From positions 248,001 through 312,000 of the forward strand of contig NZ_SRUO01000006.1 of assembly GCF_004791025.1 (NCBI RefSeq): DNA of 64,000 nt. The letters are read 5' to 3'. This DNA comes from Mesorhizobium sp. M4B.F.Ca.ET.203.01.1.1 (GTDB taxonomy: Bacteria; Pseudomonadota; Alphaproteobacteria; Rhizobiales; Rhizobiaceae). The position numbers and the translations under genes were made by a program. The notes under the pieces were generated by a model that ran no database searches, was not told the DNA's origin, and was given only the letters and a program-made list of their open reading frames with translations. Positions 53,065-61,730 of the stretch are shown here, one piece after another. Position 1 is the first letter of the stretch. The number at the start of each line of letters is the position of its first letter.

Positions 53065-53652
53065 GCGCGAAGGCCGAGAACACGCCGCCGAACAGATAGT
53101 CGACCACCCGCATCACGCGGGGGCTTGCCCTCATCGCCGCCGAAAATCTTTCCGCCGCCAGCACAGCACGATGAACATGACGCCGAGGAAGAACAGCTTT
53201 CCGGGCGCGTTCGGGTCGTGCGCGGAGACGAACTGCGGCAAAAACGTCATGAAGAACAGGATGATCTTCGGGTTGAGCAAATTGACGCCGAGCCCGGCCG
53301 CCCAGCTGCGGAACAGCGAGATACGCGGGCCGGCCTTCTTCTCCGGCGAGAAGGCCGAGCCCTTGCTGACCGCTTGCCACGCCAGAAAGACCAGATAACC
53401 GGCGCCGAAGATTTTCAGGACGAAAAAGGCCATCGGCGAGGCGACGATCAGCGCCGAGACCCCGACCGCCACCAGTGTGGTGTGGATCAGCGTGCCGCAG
53501 AGCGCCCCTGCCATCGAGGCAAAACCGGTGGCGCGGCCCTGGCTCAGCGTCCTCGACACGAACAGCGTCATGTCGGGCCCCGGCGTGATCGCCAGGATCA
53601 CCGTGGCGATGGCGAACTGGATCAGCGTCGTTGCGTCGGGAAGGAAGGACAT
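53036..53652 (-). pseudogene. LysE-family amino-acid exporter gene with a small out-of-frame deletion
   Basis: MSFLPDATTLIQFAIATVILAITPGPDMTLFVSRTLSQG...GINPKII-type core (GVNLLNPKIILFFMTFLPQFV) is intact to FFLGVMFIVL. The frame then breaks at about 53160; the tail [35 protein letters not shown] continues in another frame. Compared with the family, roughly 20-25 bases are lost, at GTGCTGTGCTGG, a short direct repeat that could have mediated slippage. The last helix would be lost. Confidence 0.8.
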
Positions 53653-53837
53653 CGGTCGCGCGCGCCCCAGAGAAGGATCGCGGAGCCTATAACGCAGCCA
53701 TTTCAGCTTCGCCAGCGGCTGACCGGCGCGGCGTCTGGTCCAGCCCTTGCTGGCATCAAAGGCCGGTTCGTCTCTTGCGCAGCCCGGAAACGCCGTGATA
53801 CCTCGCCCGCGAAACCTTTCCCGCGGAACCGCCAAAA

Positions 53838-55061
53838 ATGTCCAAGACCAAAAGCGTGAAGAAAGTCGTGCTCGCCTATTCCGGCGGCCTCGACACCTCC
53901 ATCATCCTGAAATGGCTGCAGACCGAGCTCGGCGCCGAAGTCGTCACCTTCACCGCCGACCTAGGCCAGGGCGGCGAGCTGGAGCCGGCCCGCCGCAAGG
54001 CCGAGCTGATGGGCATCAAGGACATCCGCATCGTCGACGTGCGCGAGGAATTCGTCGCCGACTTCGTCTTCCCGATGTTCCGCGCCAATGCCGTCTATGA
54101 AGGCACCTACCTGCTCGGCACCTCGATCGCCCGGCCGCTGATCTCCAAGCACCTCGTCGAGATCGCAAAGGAAACCGGCGCCGACGCGATTGCCCACGGC
54201 GCTACCGGCAAGGGCAACGACCAGGTCCGTTTCGAGCTGTCGGCTTACGCGCTTAACCCCGACATCAAGGTCATCGCGCCGTGGCGCGACTGGTCCTTCA
54301 AGTCGCGCACCGACCTGCTGAACTTCGCCGAACAGCACCAGATTCCCGTGCCGAAGGACAAGCGCGGCGATGCGCCGTTCTCGGTCGACGCCAACCTGCT
54401 GCACTCCTCCTCGGAGGGCAAGGTGCTGGAGGATCCGTGGACGGAACCGCCGGAATTCGTCCACCAGCGCACCGTCTCGCCGATGGACGCGCCGGACAAG
54501 GTCACCGAGATCGAGATCGAGTTCCTCAAGGGCGACCCGATTGCGCTGAACGGCAAGAAGCTGTCGCCGGCGACGATGCTGGCCGCGCTCAACGACCTCG
54601 GCCGCGACAACGGCATCGGCCGGCTCGACCTGGTCGAGAACCGCTTCGTCGGCATGAAATCGCGCGGCGTCTACGAAACGCCCGGCGGCACCATCCTTAT
54701 CGCCGCCCACCGCGCCATCGAATCGATCACGCTCGACCGCGGTGCCGCCCACCTCAAGGACGAGTTCATGCCGCGCTATGCCGAGCTGATCTACAACGGC
54801 TTCTGGTTCTCGCCGGAGCGGCTGATGCTGCAGGCGATGATCGACAAGAGCCAGGAGGATGTCGAAGGCACTGTGCGGCTGAAGCTCTACAAGGGCAATG
54901 TGATGGTCACCGGCCGCAAGTCGAAGAAGACGCTCTATTCCGACGCGCTGGTCACCTTCGAGGACGACCGCGGCGCCTACGACCAGAAGGACGCCGCCGG
55001 CTTCATCCGCCTCAATGCGCTCCGGCTGAGGACGCTCGCGGCGCGCACGCGCAAGGGCTGA
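53838..55061 (+). CDS. argG: Argininosuccinate synthase
   Basis: 407 residues. It ligates citrulline and aspartate with ATP. The P-loop AYSGGLDTS (about 13-21), [24 protein letters not shown] and the C-terminal [10 protein letters not shown] and YTGFW-like [10 protein letters not shown] are all present. Monocistronic, with its own terminator. Upstream 185 bases are shared with the divergent LysE relic. Confidence 0.97.
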   Translation: MSKTKSVKKVVLAYSGGLDTSIILKWLQTELGAEVVTFTADLGQGGELEPARRKAELMGIKDIRIVDVREEFVADFVFPMFRANAVYEGTYLLGTSIARPLISKHLVEIAKETGADAIAHGATGKGNDQVRFELSAYALNPDIKVIAPWRDWSFKSRTDLLNFAEQHQIPVPKDKRGDAPFSVDANLLHSSSEGKVLEDPWTEPPEFVHQRTVSPMDAPDKVTEIEIEFLKGDPIALNGKKLSPATMLAALNDLGRDNGIGRLDLVENRFVGMKSRGVYETPGGTILIAAHRAIESITLDRGAAHLKDEFMPRYAELIYNGFWFSPERLMLQAMIDKSQEDVEGTVRLKLYKGNVMVTGRKSKKTLYSDALVTFEDDRGAYDQKDAAGFIRLNALRLRTLAARTRKG

Positions 55062-55114
55062 CATAGTTGCTGCGGGACGCTGTGCCGGTCCCCGCGAAGG
55101 CAGAAACGACCAAG

Positions 55115-55142
55115 AAACCCGGTGGACACGCCGGGTTTTTTA
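55115..55142 (+). terminator. Intrinsic terminator of argG
   Basis: AAACCCGG (55115-55122) pairs with CCGGGTTT (55131-55138), eight-base loop, followed by TTTAT. Confidence 0.85.
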
Positions 55143-55249
55143 TTTCCATCTCCTAATATAAGGGAAATAAGAGCGACCGGACTAAGTTCCCGTTTGACCT
55201 TTCGGCAGCTTCATCTAAGTTCCGCCGCGGGATCGGCGGGGTTTTGACA

Positions 55250-55828
55250 GTGAAAAAAGCTATTTCTGTTCTGCTTGCGACGGCTATCGCTTTCGCGGCG
55301 TGCCAGGCCTCACAGGCCGCGAAGCGTGAGGCCAAGCCGGATCTGGACGGCTGCATCGCCGAAGCCCGCGCATGGAACATCACGCTCAAGCACGATATCG
55401 CCGGTTTCATGGGTGTGTCGCTGGAGCGCATGCCGGCCCTGTTCTGCGAACGCCTTGCCGCCGGCGTGCGCAGCGGCCGCATCACCTATTCCGATGTCAA
55501 CAACCTGCAGCTCGACCAGCCGACCGAAATCTGGATGGTCCTCAAGGGCAAGCCAAAGCCGGCTGCGGTTACGAAAACCCCGGCGCCGCGGACGTCCAAC
55601 TTCCGTAATTGCACCGGGAGAGACGGCATCTTCCAGGTTCCCGCCTCCCGGAAATGCCCGCCGGGCGGCTACGGGCATTTCGAGCAGCCGTCCGAAAGGG
55701 AGATTAAGGCCAGGTCAAGCGTGGCCACCTCAGCGCCGCGGAACGCCAGATTCCATACCTGCTCAAATGTTTTCACCGGCACCTTCGAGGTTCCCGCTTC
55801 CCGGAAATGCCCCTTGGGCGGCGGCTAA
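55250..55828 (+). CDS. Cys-repeat lipoprotein, first paralogue (probably truncated)
   Basis: 192 residues from GTG 55250 (or TTG 55244). A signal with Cys (AIAFAACQAS) suggests lipidation. About residues 25-105 are unique (DLDGCIAEARAWNITLKHDI...). Then come two copies of the two-cysteine motif, NCTGRDGIFQVPASRKCPPG and a degenerate HTCSNVFTGTFEVPASRKCP, ending abruptly in LGGG-stop. The second paralogue 170 bases downstream carries the motif three times. Confidence 0.7.
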   Translation: MKKAISVLLATAIAFAACQASQAAKREAKPDLDGCIAEARAWNITLKHDIAGFMGVSLERMPALFCERLAAGVRSGRITYSDVNNLQLDQPTEIWMVLKGKPKPAAVTKTPAPRTSNFRNCTGRDGIFQVPASRKCPPGGYGHFEQPSEREIKARSSVATSAPRNARFHTCSNVFTGTFEVPASRKCPLGGG

Positions 55829-55943
55829 TCGTAAGTTGCCGGAGTCCCGCTGGAGATCGAGGGCAGGCCAAGGGCGGCTCCTCCGCCCCTTCCAGGTTCC
55901 CGATTCCCAGAAATGCCCATTGAGCGGCTACGCGCATTATTGA
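55829..55943 (+). pseudogene. Out-of-frame relic of the last Cys-repeat
   Basis: In another frame this stretch ends RPFQVPDSQKCPLSGYAHY-stop, nearly identical to the last 17 residues of the second paralogue. The first paralogue therefore once ran on to this point, and a deletion with frame change cut it. Confidence 0.7.
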
Positions 55944-55995
55944 GACCGAGTGATTGGGCTTTGAGCCTGATCCTAGCTATGGAGGGACTTCGACG

Positions 55996-56463
55996 ATGAA
56001 GAACGGTATTTTTCTCTTGCTTTCAGCGGCAGTCATCTTCGGCGGATGCCAGTCCTGGCAAGCCCTGGCGGCACCGACGTCCAAGTTCCGTACCTGCAGC
56101 GGATTTGACGGCCCCTTCCAGGTTCCCGTTTCCCGGAAATGTCCGGTGAGCGGCTATGCGCATTCCGACGAACCGACCAAAATGGACACCAAGGGCAGGT
56201 CAAAGGCGGCTACGGCGCCGCGGTCGTCCAAGTTCCGTACCTGCAGCGGATTTGACGGCCCCTTCCAGGTTCCCCTTTCCCGGAAATGCCCGGTGAGCGG
56301 CTATGCGCATTCCGACGAGCCGACCAAAATGGACACTAAAGCCAGCTCAAAGGCGGCTACGGCGCCGCGGTCGTCCAAATTCCGCAACTGCAGCGGCATT
56401 GACGGCAGCTTCCAGGTTCCGATTTCCCAGAAATGCCCGTTGAGCGGCTACGCGCATTACTGA
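55996..56463 (+). CDS. Cys-repeat lipoprotein, second paralogue, three 49-residue units
   Basis: 155 residues. Lipoprotein signal MKNGIFLLLSAAVIFGGCQS, then three tandem units with exact 147-base periods (starts at 56080, 56227 and 56374). Each unit has FRTCSGFDGPFQVP, SRKCPVSGYAH, then a polar linker EPTKMDTK...; two Cys lie 15 residues apart. The third unit ends the protein in SGYAHY. Strong ribosome site GGAGGG at 55981-55986. No known family recognised. Confidence 0.82.
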   Translation: MKNGIFLLLSAAVIFGGCQSWQALAAPTSKFRTCSGFDGPFQVPVSRKCPVSGYAHSDEPTKMDTKGRSKAATAPRSSKFRTCSGFDGPFQVPLSRKCPVSGYAHSDEPTKMDTKASSKAATAPRSSKFRNCSGIDGSFQVPISQKCPLSGYAHY

Positions 56464-56513
56464 GAGCGAATCTGGTCGTTCCGAGCGTCTGGGCTTCACC
56501 TGCTCCATAAACA

Positions 56514-56540
56514 AAAAGCTCGGCACATGGCCGGGCTTTT
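56514..56540. terminator. Terminator between convergent genes
   Basis: AAAAGCTCGGC (56514-56524) pairs with GCCGGGCTTTT (56530-56540) apart from one T-G wobble, loop ACATG. A/T tracts on both sides allow it to serve the repeat lipoprotein gene and the transglycosylase gene. Confidence 0.8.
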
Positions 56541-56559
56541 CTGTCGAGTGGAGATGGCA

Positions 56560-57357
56560 TCAATTGCCGTCGATCGCTTCCGCGATGCGGGCAATGGCCT
56601 GCTGGTAGACGCTGGCCGAGTTCCAGCCGGCAATGGCGCCCATATTCGCCTGATAGCTCGCGCCGGCCCGCCAGCCATGGCCCTTGAGGTAGTTGGCGGT
56701 GGAAGCGAGCGCGGTATTCCTGTCGCGCAGGTTGCCGTTGCCGACGCCGTACTTCAGGACGTTTCCGGGCAGGAACTGCGTGTGGCCGATTTCGCCATGC
56801 ATGGCGCCCACGGAAGCTGAGGTCAACGTTCCGCGATCGACCAGCTTCAGCGCCGCAATGGCATGCGGGTAGAAATAGTCCGGGCGGCGGCAGTCATAGG
56901 TAAGCGTCAAAATGGCGGACACCGTGTTCTGGTTGCCCATGGAGGCGCCGAAGCCGGTCTCCATGCCCCAGATGGCGAGCAGCACGCCGGGCGGCACGCC
57001 GTAGGTCGATTCGATCTTGTCGAACAGCGCCGCGTTCGACTTCTTCAGCGAACGGCCCTTTGAAATGATCGCGGCCCCGCCGCGGCGCTTCATGAAATCT
57101 TCCACCGAGCCGCTGAACGCCTTGTGGATGGCGCGGTCGGCGGAGATGGTCCTTGTCGCGTAGGTCGCGCCTGCCAGAGCGGCCAGACCCCTCGAGCCGA
57201 CACCTTCGGCCTGGGCCTGTGCGGCAAAGTCCTGCTTCCAGGCGTCGAAGCCGGCGCTGTTCTTGCCACAGCTGCCAGCCGCCTGCGCGCCCGTCGCCAG
57301 CGCAAGCACTGCCATCACCGCGGCCGCAAAAATCTTTCCCTTGGCAAGAAATGCCAT
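56560..57357 (-). CDS. Lytic murein transglycosylase (MltB type)
   Basis: 265 residues. Signal peptide (about 1-26, GAQA-AGS). SLT2/MltB domain: FMKRRGGAAIISKGRSLKK, catalytic Glu in LLAIWGMETGFGASMGNQNTV, IGHTQFLPGNVLKYG and ANYLKGHGWRAGASY. It cleaves peptidoglycan with 1,6-anhydro product. Shorter than E. coli MltB, and lacks a C-terminal peptidoglycan-binding domain. Confidence 0.92.
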   Translation of the reverse strand: MAFLAKGKIFAAAVMAVLALATGAQAAGSCGKNSAGFDAWKQDFAAQAQAEGVGSRGLAALAGATYATRTISADRAIHKAFSGSVEDFMKRRGGAAIISKGRSLKKSNAALFDKIESTYGVPPGVLLAIWGMETGFGASMGNQNTVSAILTLTYDCRRPDYFYPHAIAALKLVDRGTLTSASVGAMHGEIGHTQFLPGNVLKYGVGNGNLRDRNTALASTANYLKGHGWRAGASYQANMGAIAGWNSASVYQQAIARIAEAIDGN

Positions 57358-57520
57358 CTCGTTCTCTCCTGATTGCCTGAATCACGTCCCGGTTGCGAAT
57401 TTGCCAGTGAAACGCCCGGTTGTCACCGCCCCCGCGGCTGCACTGGTTGCTCGATGCTGGCGAATGAAGCGGAATTTGCCTACGATCAAGTATTTATTGT
57501 GGCGGAGGGGCTCGATACAT

Positions 57521-58768
57521 ATGGATGATGTTGATGTTGTGATCATCGGCGCCGGCTCGGCCGGGCTCTCAGCCGCGAAAACCCTGCGCGCCGCTGGCGT
57601 CTCCTTCAAGCTATTGGAAGCGATGGACCGCATCGGCGGCCGCGCCTGGACCAGCGACCGGCATTTCGGCGCCCCCTTCGACATTGGCTGCGCCTGGCTG
57701 CATGCCGCGGACCGCAATCCCTATTTTCCCGAGGCGCAGGCCGCCGGCTGGACGCTGCACCATCACGATATGAACGTCGACCATCTCTATTACCCCCAGC
57801 GCAAGGCGAGCGAGGCGGAAGAGGCCGAGATGAAGGCCGCCGACGCGCGGCTGTTCGAGCTGCTCGCCACGCATAAGGTCGAGGAAGGCGACGACGACCG
57901 GCTTTCGGCGCTGCTCGCCAGGGGCCAGGCGCCGCGCGCCGCAGCCACCTTTGCCGGTCCGATGGATTTCGGCGCCGACGAGGACGAGATCTCGATCCGC
58001 GATTTCCAGGCCGCCGCCGACCTCGACCCGAATTATTTCAGCAAGGAAGGGTTCGGCGCGCTGGTCGCCCGTTTCGGTGCCGATGTGCCGGTCGAGCTGT
58101 CGACCCCGGTGCGCCGGATCTTCTGGAACGGACCGGATGTCGCCTGCGTCACCGATCGCGGCACCGTTCGCGCCAGGGCGGTCATCGTCACCGCCTCGCC
58201 GGCGGTGCTCGCCTTCGAGGAGATCGCCTTCTCGCCGGCCCTTCCCGACGCGCATTTTTCCGCCTTCTTCGATCTGCCGATGGGCATGCTGACCAAACTG
58301 CCGGTCGAGGTGAGCGCAACCAGGCTTGGCCTGCAGCCCTTTGACGACCTGCTGATCGAGCGGCTGGCCAGGCACGATATCTATTTCCTCTGCTTTCCCT
58401 TCGACCTCGATCTGATGGTCGGCTTCGTCGGCGGCGACTTCGCCTGGGAGATGTCGGCGGCCGGCGAGGCGGCGGGCATCGACTTCGTCGTCGACCGGCT
58501 GTGCGACATTTTCGGCGCCGACACCCGCAAGCATGTCGGGCGCGCCATGATGACCAACTGGGGCGGCGAGCGTTACGTGCGCGGTGCCTATGCCGCGGCG
58601 CGGCCCGGGCGGTCGGAGGCGCGCGCCACGCTGATGCAGCCGGTGGCGGACAAGATCTTCTTCGCCGGCGAGCATCTGGCGGGACCGCTGATCCAGACCT
58701 GCGGCGGCGCCCGGCTGTCGGGCGAGAGCGTGGCGCGGCAGGTGGCGGCCGTGCTTGCGGCCAAATAG
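57521..58768 (+). CDS. Flavin-containing amine oxidase / FAD-dependent oxidoreductase
   Basis: 415 residues. N-terminal FAD site DVVIIGAGSAGLSAAKTLRAAGVSFKLLEAMDRIGGRAWT and C-terminal KIFFAGEHLAGPLIQTCGGARLSGESVA are the amine-oxidase flavin motifs. Substrate unknown. I start at ATG 57521, where the FAD motif lies at the usual distance; a frame starting at 57263 would overlap the transglycosylase gene. Confidence 0.9.
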   Translation: MDDVDVVIIGAGSAGLSAAKTLRAAGVSFKLLEAMDRIGGRAWTSDRHFGAPFDIGCAWLHAADRNPYFPEAQAAGWTLHHHDMNVDHLYYPQRKASEAEEAEMKAADARLFELLATHKVEEGDDDRLSALLARGQAPRAAATFAGPMDFGADEDEISIRDFQAAADLDPNYFSKEGFGALVARFGADVPVELSTPVRRIFWNGPDVACVTDRGTVRARAVIVTASPAVLAFEEIAFSPALPDAHFSAFFDLPMGMLTKLPVEVSATRLGLQPFDDLLIERLARHDIYFLCFPFDLDLMVGFVGGDFAWEMSAAGEAAGIDFVVDRLCDIFGADTRKHVGRAMMTNWGGERYVRGAYAAARPGRSEARATLMQPVADKIFFAGEHLAGPLIQTCGGARLSGESVARQVAAVLAAK

Positions 58769-58852
58769 CGCTGGAACGCCTGGTCGCGACCGGGCGTTTG
58801 GGTGGGGCGCGATCCCGCCCTATATGCTGGCGCTGATGGGTTTGAGTGCAAG

Positions 58853-59950
58853 ATGAAGCTGTTCGACTGCCCGCATTGCGGCCACCGCCTCTATTTCGAG
58901 AACGCCCAGTGCCTGAACTGCGCCAGCCTCGTGCTTTACGATCCGCAGCTGTCGCGTTTCACGCTGTCGGACGTTGATGGCGCCTACCACTGCACCAATG
59001 CCGACGAATGCGCCTGCAACTGGCGGACGGAGCCAGGCCAGGCCTTTTGCCGCGCCTGCTCGTTGAACCAGCTCATTCCGAACCTGTCCGTCGACGGCAA
59101 CCGCCGGCGGTGGATCCGCGTCGAGGCTGCCAAGAAACGCGCCATCTATTCGCTGCTCGCCTTCGGCCTGCCGGTCGCGCCCAAGCAGTGCCCCGGCGAC
59201 GAGGCCGGCCTTGCCTTCGATTTCCTTGCCGATCCGATCGGCGGCGGCCCCGGCGGCGAGCGCATCCTCACCGGCCACGACAATGGCCTGATCACGCTCA
59301 ACGTCGCCGAGGCGGATTCGGCCGAACGCGAGCGCCGGCGTGTCGCGATGGGCGAGAACTATCGCACGCTGCTCGGCCATTTCCGCCACGAGCTCGGCCA
59401 TTATTATTGGGACCGGCTGATCCGTGACGACCCGCAAAGGCTTGCCGCTTTCCGCGCCCTGTTCGGCGACGAGCGCGCCGGCTACGAACAGGCGCTGACG
59501 GCCTACTATGCCAATGGCGCGGCGCCGGACTGGCAGCAGGCTCACATCTCGGCCTATGCAACGTCGCATCCATGGGAGGATTGGGCCGAGACCTTCGCGC
59601 ACTATCTGCACATCACCGACACGCTGGAGATGGTGCATGCGCTGAACTTTCCGCTCGGCCGGCTGGAGACGGTCGATGCCGACGCCCTGCCGCGCGGCGA
59701 CACCGGCGGCGAGCTGCTGGCGGCGCCCGCCGAGCCAAGGAACGAACCCGAGCCTTTCGAAAGGATCCTTGACCGCTGGCTGGTGCTGTCGGAAGCATCC
59801 AACTCGATCAACCGCTGCATGGGCCTGCCCGACCTCTACCCCTTCGTCATCTCGGGCGTGACGGCGCATAAGCTCGGCTTCGTCCATGCACTGCTGGCCG
59901 GCCTGCCGCAAGAAAACGGAACAATTCGTGAGCCGGCAGAAGCATTTTAG
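58853..59950 (+). CDS. Putative zinc metallopeptidase with N-terminal zinc ribbons
   Basis: 365 residues. Two zinc ribbons at the start (FDCPHCGHRLYFENAQCLNCASL and CACNWRTEPGQAFCRACSLN), then a long domain with the zincin motif FRHELGHYYWDRL near residue 180 and a distal AETFAHYLHITDTL that could supply the third ligand. This matches the uncharacterised alphaproteobacterial 'putative zinc-binding metallopeptidase' type. Intracellular; no signal peptide. It begins at ATG 58853 with the first ribbon. Confidence 0.82.
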   Translation: MKLFDCPHCGHRLYFENAQCLNCASLVLYDPQLSRFTLSDVDGAYHCTNADECACNWRTEPGQAFCRACSLNQLIPNLSVDGNRRRWIRVEAAKKRAIYSLLAFGLPVAPKQCPGDEAGLAFDFLADPIGGGPGGERILTGHDNGLITLNVAEADSAERERRRVAMGENYRTLLGHFRHELGHYYWDRLIRDDPQRLAAFRALFGDERAGYEQALTAYYANGAAPDWQQAHISAYATSHPWEDWAETFAHYLHITDTLEMVHALNFPLGRLETVDADALPRGDTGGELLAAPAEPRNEPEPFERILDRWLVLSEASNSINRCMGLPDLYPFVISGVTAHKLGFVHALLAGLPQENGTIREPAEAF

Positions 59951-60014
59951 CCGGAACGCATAAGGCTCGGCTTCGTTTTCGTCCGCGAGGGAGCATGAAA
60001 ACGGAGTGAAATCC

Positions 60015-60617
60015 ATGAAAACCTTACTGTTTCCCGCCATCGCTGGAGCGCTCGTCGCCATGTCGGGTGCGGCCCTGGCCGAGACCGCGGTTTCGGCCGT
60101 CACAGACCTTAATGTGCGCGCCGGTCCCGGCCCGCAATATCCGGTCATCGGCGTGCTGGCCGCCGGCCAGTCGGCGACGCTCCAGGGCTGTATCGCCAAC
60201 AGCAAATGGTGCACCATCGCCGAGGCCAACGGCCAGGGCTGGGTCTATTCCGACTATGTGACGGCCGATTTCGGCGGCAACGCGGTCGTGCTGACACGGC
60301 GCCCGGCGGATGCCGGCATTGCCGTCGTCGAGGCGCCGACCGACGAACTCTACTCGGACAGCTATACCGGCGCCATCGTGTCGGGCGACGAGCCACTCGA
60401 TCCGATCGCGCGGCCGCCGGCCGAAGTCGGCACCTATGTCAGCACGCACCGGCTCGATCCGGTCTATCTCGACGGCGAGGTGGTGACCGGCGCGACCCTG
60501 CCCGACAGCGTCGAGCTGCGCGAAATCCCCGATTACGACTACCGCTATGTCTATGTGAACAACCAGCCGGCGCTGGTCGATCCCGGCACGCGGCGCATCG
60601 TCTACGTCATGCGCTGA
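60015..60617 (+). CDS. SH3b-domain periplasmic protein with DUF1236-like C-terminus
   Basis: 200 residues. Signal peptide (about 1-22, ALAETA). A bacterial SH3 domain (about 24-80; VTDLNVRAGPGPQYPVIGVLAAGQSATLQGC...WVYSDYV) may bind the cell wall, followed by a linker and a DUF1236-like end (YVYVNNQPALVDPGTRRIVYVMR). ATG 60015 is 8 bases after ACGGAG; the GTG 60006 would remove that ribosome site. Confidence 0.87.
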   Translation: MKTLLFPAIAGALVAMSGAALAETAVSAVTDLNVRAGPGPQYPVIGVLAAGQSATLQGCIANSKWCTIAEANGQGWVYSDYVTADFGGNAVVLTRRPADAGIAVVEAPTDELYSDSYTGAIVSGDEPLDPIARPPAEVGTYVSTHRLDPVYLDGEVVTGATLPDSVELREIPDYDYRYVYVNNQPALVDPGTRRIVYVMR

Positions 60618-60785
60618 CAAATGCCGACAGCAAGCGGCCGCATGACGGCGGCCGCTTGCCCCTCTTCACAGATGCGAAACCACGAGCCCAAACCGTGGCG
60701 AGGATGATTGCGCGCAAAGCGCCGATCCCATAGATCAGGCGGACCCGGACGCGTTCGGCGCTTGCGTTCGGCTGAGGGAAACCGC

Positions 60786-61730
60786 GTGATCATCGACAAA
60801 GCCGCGTTCGAGCGCTACCGGCGCTCGCCGAACGCCAGGACAACCCCGCTCCGCCTCCTGTTTGGAACCGCCATCGTCGTGCTGTTCTGGATGGCGACGA
60901 CCCTGGCGGTGCTGCTCGGCGGCACCTATGCCTTTGTCGTCTGGCGGGTTTCGACCGGCGCCGGCCCGGCAGCCGGTGGCCCGGTCCAGGACTTCCTGGC
61001 TTCGCCCGAGGGCATCCTCACCGCCCTGGTCTCCTTCGCCGGCATCTGGATCGGCCTCTGGTTTGCCATGCGCTTCGTGCATCGCGAGCCGCTGGCGGCG
61101 CTGATCGGGGACAGCAGCCGCGTTTCCTGGCCGGGCTTCCTCAAGGGCCTGATCGCGGTGCTGATCACCTCGCTACTCTCCGAAATCCTGCTTTACTGGT
61201 TGCAGCCCGAGATCGCGCGCGGCGCGATCGGCCCGTCGACCTGGCTGCTTTTCCTGGTCCCGATTGTGCTGCTCGCATTGCTGCAGACCTCGTCCGAGGA
61301 GGCGCTGTTTCGCGGCTATCTCCTGCGCGGCCTCGCCAACCGGTTCAGCAACCCGCTGATCTGGGCAGGGCTGCCGCTGCTGCTGTTCAGCGCGCTGCAC
61401 TGGAGCGCGAGCTCGACGCTCGCCATCAATGCCTGCGTGCTGGTCTCGATCGCCAGCTTCGCGCTGGTGCTGACGCTTCTGGTCTACGCCACCGGCAATC
61501 TGGGCGTGGCATTCGGCGCCCATCTCGGCAACAATCTGACCGGCTTCCTGCTGATCTCGCATCAGGAAAGCTACAATTCCTTCGCCCTGTTCAACGCCAG
61601 GCCGCTGGAGGGTCCCGGTTGGACCGGGATCGATGCGGTCCTCATCGCGGCGATCGGCATCGTCAGCAGCCTGCTGACGGCAGTGCTTCTGCTGCACCCG
61701 CGCTCGCCGCTAAGGGTCAGGCCGGCCTGA
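60786..61730 (+). CDS. CPBP-family intramembrane metalloprotease
   Basis: 314 residues from GTG 60786. Eight hydrophobic segments. The CPBP/Abi motifs are SSEEALFRGYLLRGLANRF (EExxxR), FSALHWSASSTL (His) and AFGAHLGNNLTG (HxxxN). These proteases act inside the membrane, often in immunity or peptide processing; the target is unknown. Its stop overlaps the next start (TGATG). A longer frame is possible but begins in a poorly conserved stretch. Confidence 0.87.
   Translation: MIIDKAAFERYRRSPNARTTPLRLLFGTAIVVLFWMATTLAVLLGGTYAFVVWRVSTGAGPAAGGPVQDFLASPEGILTALVSFAGIWIGLWFAMRFVHREPLAALIGDSSRVSWPGFLKGLIAVLITSLLSEILLYWLQPEIARGAIGPSTWLLFLVPIVLLALLQTSSEEALFRGYLLRGLANRFSNPLIWAGLPLLLFSALHWSASSTLAINACVLVSIASFALVLTLLVYATGNLGVAFGAHLGNNLTGFLLISHQESYNSFALFNARPLEGPGWTGIDAVLIAAIGIVSSLLTAVLLLHPRSPLRVRPA

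Noticed and set aside
60708..60785. Upstream in-frame start for the CPBP protease
   Set aside because: The added 26 residues are Arg/Ser-rich, without ribosome site, while GTG 60786 precedes a typical membrane-protein N-terminus.
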